A stretch of DNA of 8,009 nt from assembly GCA_030665925.1 (NCBI GenBank), contig DAOUYX010000063.1:1-8009 (forward strand), in the 5' to 3' direction. Made by a program: the position numbers and the translations under genes. Positions 5,967 through 8,009 of the stretch are shown here, piece after piece (the first letter of the stretch is position 1; each line of letters opens with the position of its first letter). This stretch comes from Methanosarcinales archaeon. GTDB taxonomy: Archaea; Halobacteriota; Syntropharchaeia; Alkanophagales; Methanospirareceae. The notes below the pieces were generated by a model. That model made no database searches and was not told where the DNA came from. It worked only from the letters and a program-made list of their open reading frames with translations.

Positions 5967-6355
5967 AAGCGGATTTCGCATTTCTGGCAGAGGACGAAAG
6001 GATACTCGCAGTCCTTTTGTTCGGCTCCAGCGCAAAAGAGGAAGCAGATGAAAGGAGTGATTGGGATATCTGCATAGTTGCACCGGAAATAAGAGATACA
6101 GGTGATATGAGAGCGGTTTTGAGAAAAATTTATGAGAATGTAGATGTGAGGGGAAAAAGATATGATACATGGCTATTTGAGGAGCTTCCGCTATACATGA
6201 AGGTTCAGGTTATCGAGAACCATAAAATAGTATTTTGCAGGGATTTACCCTCGCTTTACGAATATTTCTATTTTTACAGGAAGTTATGGGGTGACCAAAA
6301 GCATAGACAGGAATTGAACAAAGAGGAATTGATGTTAATTCTTGAGAAGATGTGA
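5945..6355 (+). CDS. mntA: MntA-type minimal nucleotidyltransferase antitoxin
   Basis: MntA antitoxins transfer AMP from ATP onto the HepT tyrosine and thereby silence it. The 136-residue protein has the polymerase-beta-fold signature GS-X10-D-X-D as G27, S28, D39 and D41 (LLFGSSAKEEADERSDWDI), with D74 in RYDTW a likely third metal ligand. The C-terminal half (about 85-136) is helical, rich in aromatics and basic residues, and is the usual surface for binding the toxin. The ATG at 5945 lies inside the 3' end of hepT in another frame, preceded by GAAG-type sequence only. All catalytic residues are present, so the antitoxin should be functional. No further gene follows in the operon; a T-rich stretch is 176 bases downstream. 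Confidence 0.92.
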   Translation: MAERERIEADFAFLAEDERILAVLLFGSSAKEEADERSDWDICIVAPEIRDTGDMRAVLRKIYENVDVRGKRYDTWLFEELPLYMKVQVIENHKIVFCRDLPSLYEYFYFYRKLWGDQKHRQELNKEELMLILEKM

Positions 6356-6530
6356 ATTTCCAGTTATAGGGAATAATTTGAGCTTTTTGAAGATAGAATA
6401 GCAGTCATTTCCTATGGAGACAAACCTTAGTGTAAAAGAAAAAAATCGAAACGCTTATAGTGCATTTTGATTAACTTCACTTTCCCTTCAAACCTCTGAA
6501 TATTTTTGGAGTGTTTATTATAGGTACCCG

Positions 6531-6539
6531 TTTTTTTTT
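6531..6539 (+). terminator. T9 tract, possible end of the hepT-mntA transcript
   Basis: Nine consecutive T follow GTACCCG on the plus strand, 176 bases after the mntA stop. Archaeal transcription often ends at such oligo-T tracts. On the other strand the same run is an A9 tract inside the open continuation of the minus-strand ORF. The 6356-6574 region otherwise shows no convincing plus-strand gene or RNA. Confidence 0.35.
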
Positions 6540-6574
6540 CAAAATCCTCTACAGCCTTAAACCCTTCTTTTAAC

Positions 6575-6835
6575 TCAACCCCACAACACCTCTTCAGCGG
6601 CCTTCTTCACTTCCGCTCTGTACTTCTCCGGCGTATAGACCCCGATTTTATAAATCTCCTGGAACGCCCGGCTGAGCATTGACACAAGCGATGAGACTTC
6701 CCGTAAACTCTTGAACTCATTCCCAACAACCACTTTCGCTGCACTCTCTTCTAACTCCTCGCCTTCGCGACTTTGGAAATCCAGTAAGACGTATTTTTTA
6801 TTACGTCCATAGCTCAATCGCGGGAATCCAGCCAT
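6575..6835 (-). CDS. short hypothetical ORF, probably a decayed gene fragment
   Basis: I do not recognise this 86-codon frame. Residues about 14-86 look protein-like: a beta-type KKYVLLDF stretch, an acidic patch (REGEELEES), then amphipathic helices ending in YRAEVKKAAEEVLWG. Its first 12 codons, however, overlap a relic of the PLD-protein tail in a different frame, and the ATG is a by-product of that relic, so a native start is missing. At the other end, the frame displaced by one base stays open to a TAA at 6427-6429, and removing one G from the GGGG run (6579-6582 on this strand) would join them into about 136 codons. Both signs suggest a gene joined by deletion to foreign sequence and then frameshifted. 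Expression cannot be excluded. Confidence 0.4.
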   Translation of the reverse strand: MAGFPRLSYGRNKKYVLLDFQSREGEELEESAAKVVVGNEFKSLREVSSLVSMLSRAFQEIYKIGVYTPEKYRAEVKKAAEEVLWG

Positions 6836-6860
6836 CGTATTCTATTCCATTCGCATCAAA
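6801..6860 (-). pseudogene. relic of a surface-protein tail domain (C-terminal 19 residues)
   Basis: Read on the minus strand, this encodes FDANGIEYDGWIPAIELW, a threonine and a TAA stop. The intact PLD-like protein just upstream ends in IDANGEEYDDWIPAIRLY, so 14 of 18 aligned residues are identical and both end within two residues of a stop. The frame is blocked by TGA at 6884-6882 and the 5' part is replaced by an AT-rich hairpin, so nearly all of this second copy is gone. Confidence 0.75.
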
Positions 6861-6880
6861 CTTTCTTTTAAAAAGAAACT
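6861..6880. repeat. AT-rich hairpin at the 5' border of the tail relic
   Basis: TTTCTTTT and AAAAGAAA form an inverted repeat with a one-base centre. The first 18 bases differ from the element at 276-293 in one position only. It abuts exactly the point where similarity between the relic and the intact tail domain stops, so it may mark a recombination or insertion border. Confidence 0.5.
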
Positions 6881-6957
6881 TTCATGACCCAAGGGGACAC
6901 CCATGAGCATGAAAATGAGTGCATCACATTTTAGTACCAAAACTTTACTAACAACTT

Positions 6958-6978
6958 TTTTTTACCTCCGGTAAAAAA
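6958..6978 (-). terminator. perfect 9-bp hairpin after the PLD-like gene
   Basis: On the minus strand TTTTTTACC and GGTAAAAAA pair around a GGA loop, beginning seven bases after the TAG stop of the PLD-like gene. It follows a T6 run and could end that transcript, although archaeal termination usually relies on T tracts alone. The rest of 6861-6984 shows no gene. Confidence 0.4.
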
Positions 6979-6984
6979 CATTGA

Positions 6985-8009
6985 CTAAAAATATAGTCTA
7001 ATAGCGGGAATCCAATCATCGTATTCCTCGCCATTGGCGTCTATGAATTCCTCGCATGTAATTAAACCACCATCTAAAGTTGTGTGATTTTGCTTGTGAA
7101 TTATCTGCGGATATGAGCCCGTTATGAGAGTGTAGTTGTACATTTCATCTTTTAAAAGTGTGAACGGCTCACCAAAAGAGATATTGTGCCAATCGCTAAC
7201 GTAGCCGTTCCAAGTTGCTGTCACATTCCAATCGGTAATATTCCAAAGCCTTACGTATTCTGAATGCCCCCCTGTGCCTAAGCAGGGATATGTGTACATT
7301 TTATTTGCAATAATGTCATGCGAAGGTGTTATTGTTCCATTATGCGTGCCGGATATGCTTGGATAAGGATTTTCTGGTTGTCCTGTGTCAAATCCCCAGC
7401 TATTATACCAGTCATAAAGAAACACACCAGTATAAAACTCGGCTACGTCTTCATTTTCGGTGATCAGACCTGCTTCCCTGTTGTTTCTCGGACTGTACTC
7501 GTTCCAATTGATGCTTGAGATCAAAACTTCACTGCGATCAATAATCACACCTTTGTTGTGTGTTTTGTTGAGCCCTGTTCTTTCAATGTCAATAAATTTG
7601 GCATCTAAGTTAAGCCCTTCGTCTGCGGCAATGCCCCTGACATAATCAATTGTAGCCTGGTTTGACTCAAGACTGTATGTTGGGTTTAACAATATCTTCA
7701 CTTCACAGCCTCTCCTCGAAGCATTGATCACAGCCTCTAAGAACGGATTGGGTTTTGGATCAGCAGGTGAGCCCCACTCTTTGATATAAAGCTGCTCCAC
7801 ATAAACGGAATTTTTTGCTCTTTTTATCATCCCGATAATAGATTTCGTTTGCATCAATGCGGTATCAGGAGCTAAGATGGGAGTAATATAAAACTCGCCA
7901 GAAATAATTTCGCGGTCAAACGGATGCGAGTAATTGCCAGTCGGGACTGTGCGATTTGGCACGAAATCAAGAGGCGGGCAGCCATATTTATTCCCGTAGA
8001 TCGAATCGT
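6985..8009 (-). CDS. phospholipase D-like protein with surface-type C-terminal domain (N-terminus outside window)
   Basis: The reading frame is open to the right edge, so the visible 340 residues are a C-terminal part; the GTG at 7962 is internal. A PLD domain spans about residues 35-205 of the visible part, with the catalytic HNKGVIID (HxKxxxxD, 7537-7560) followed by ISSINWNEYSPRNNREAG, the usual second-half motif. PLD enzymes need two such motifs, so the first is probably beyond the edge. A tail domain (about 225-340) contains YTYPCLGTGGHSEYVRLWN, WNGYVSDWHNISF and the end DDWIPAIRLY; I recall this domain at the ends of surface proteins in Methanosarcina and ANME archaea. Six N-X-S/T sites cluster in it, which fits a secreted, glycosylated protein. 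A nuclease or lipase role is equally possible. Confidence 0.85.
   Translation of the reverse strand, partial: DSIYGNKYGCPPLDFVPNRTVPTGNYSHPFDREIISGEFYITPILAPDTALMQTKSIIGMIKRAKNSVYVEQLYIKEWGSPADPKPNPFLEAVINASRRGCEVKILLNPTYSLESNQATIDYVRGIAADEGLNLDAKFIDIERTGLNKTHNKGVIIDRSEVLISSINWNEYSPRNNREAGLITENEDVAEFYTGVFLYDWYNSWGFDTGQPENPYPSISGTHNGTITPSHDIIANKMYTYPCLGTGGHSEYVRLWNITDWNVTATWNGYVSDWHNISFGEPFTLLKDEMYNYTLITGSYPQIIHKQNHTTLDGGLITCEEFIDANGEEYDDWIPAIRLYF

Noticed and set aside
6356..6574. A plus-strand gene or small RNA after mntA
   Set aside because: No open frame with a credible start on this strand and no stable GC-rich stem; only a T9 tract and the minus-strand continuation are of note.
7960..7962. 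GTG at 7962 as the true start of the PLD-like protein
   Set aside because: The frame stays open to the window edge with protein-like sequence, the PLD repeat would lack its first half, and there is no promoter or binding site before it.

Overview
The window looks like a piece of a euryarchaeal chromosome from the methanogen/ANME side of the tree. An ANME-1 or Syntrophoarchaeum-like relative is my best guess, but the lineage is inference. The grounds are a RadB recombinase start, a DUF2117-family gene, a short archaeal-type PurA, stand-alone CBS-pair proteins, TATA-type promoters 25-40 bases before starts, weak or absent ribosome binding sites, and a surface-protein tail domain of the kind seen in Methanosarcina and ANME archaea. 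No rRNA, tRNA, CRISPR array or insertion sequence was found.

Left part (1-3910). On the minus strand are the 5' end of radB (cut by the window edge) and an M24-family Xaa-Pro-type aminopeptidase. A 191-base divergent gap with a GC-rich hairpin separates them from a plus-strand run: a DUF2117 protein and two tandem CBS-pair proteins. The two CBS genes are duplicates that align without gaps and also share leader sequence.

Middle (3911-6355). A roughly 108-bp imperfect palindrome built on the CGCAGAGA motif fills the convergent gap after the second CBS gene. A small all-helical protein of unknown function (minus) and purA (plus) diverge from what looks like one shared TATA element. Directly after purA, with its own promoter, lies a HepT-MntA toxin-antitoxin pair: a HEPN RNase and a minimal nucleotidyltransferase that overlap by 22 bases and keep their active-site motifs.

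Right part (6356-8009). This reads as an eroded accessory region on the minus strand. A phospholipase-D-like, probably extracellular protein enters from the right edge and ends in the surface-type tail domain. Downstream of it is a 19-residue relic of a second copy of that same tail, then a short ORF that begins out of frame inside the relic and whose 3' continuation is displaced by one base. This points to duplication followed by deletion and decay.

Nothing here amounts to a clearly new system. The most useful leads are the palindromic element, the tail-domain relic with the frameshifted ORF, the duplicated CBS genes with their leaders, and the two conserved-looking proteins without known function (DUF2117 and the 117-residue helical protein).
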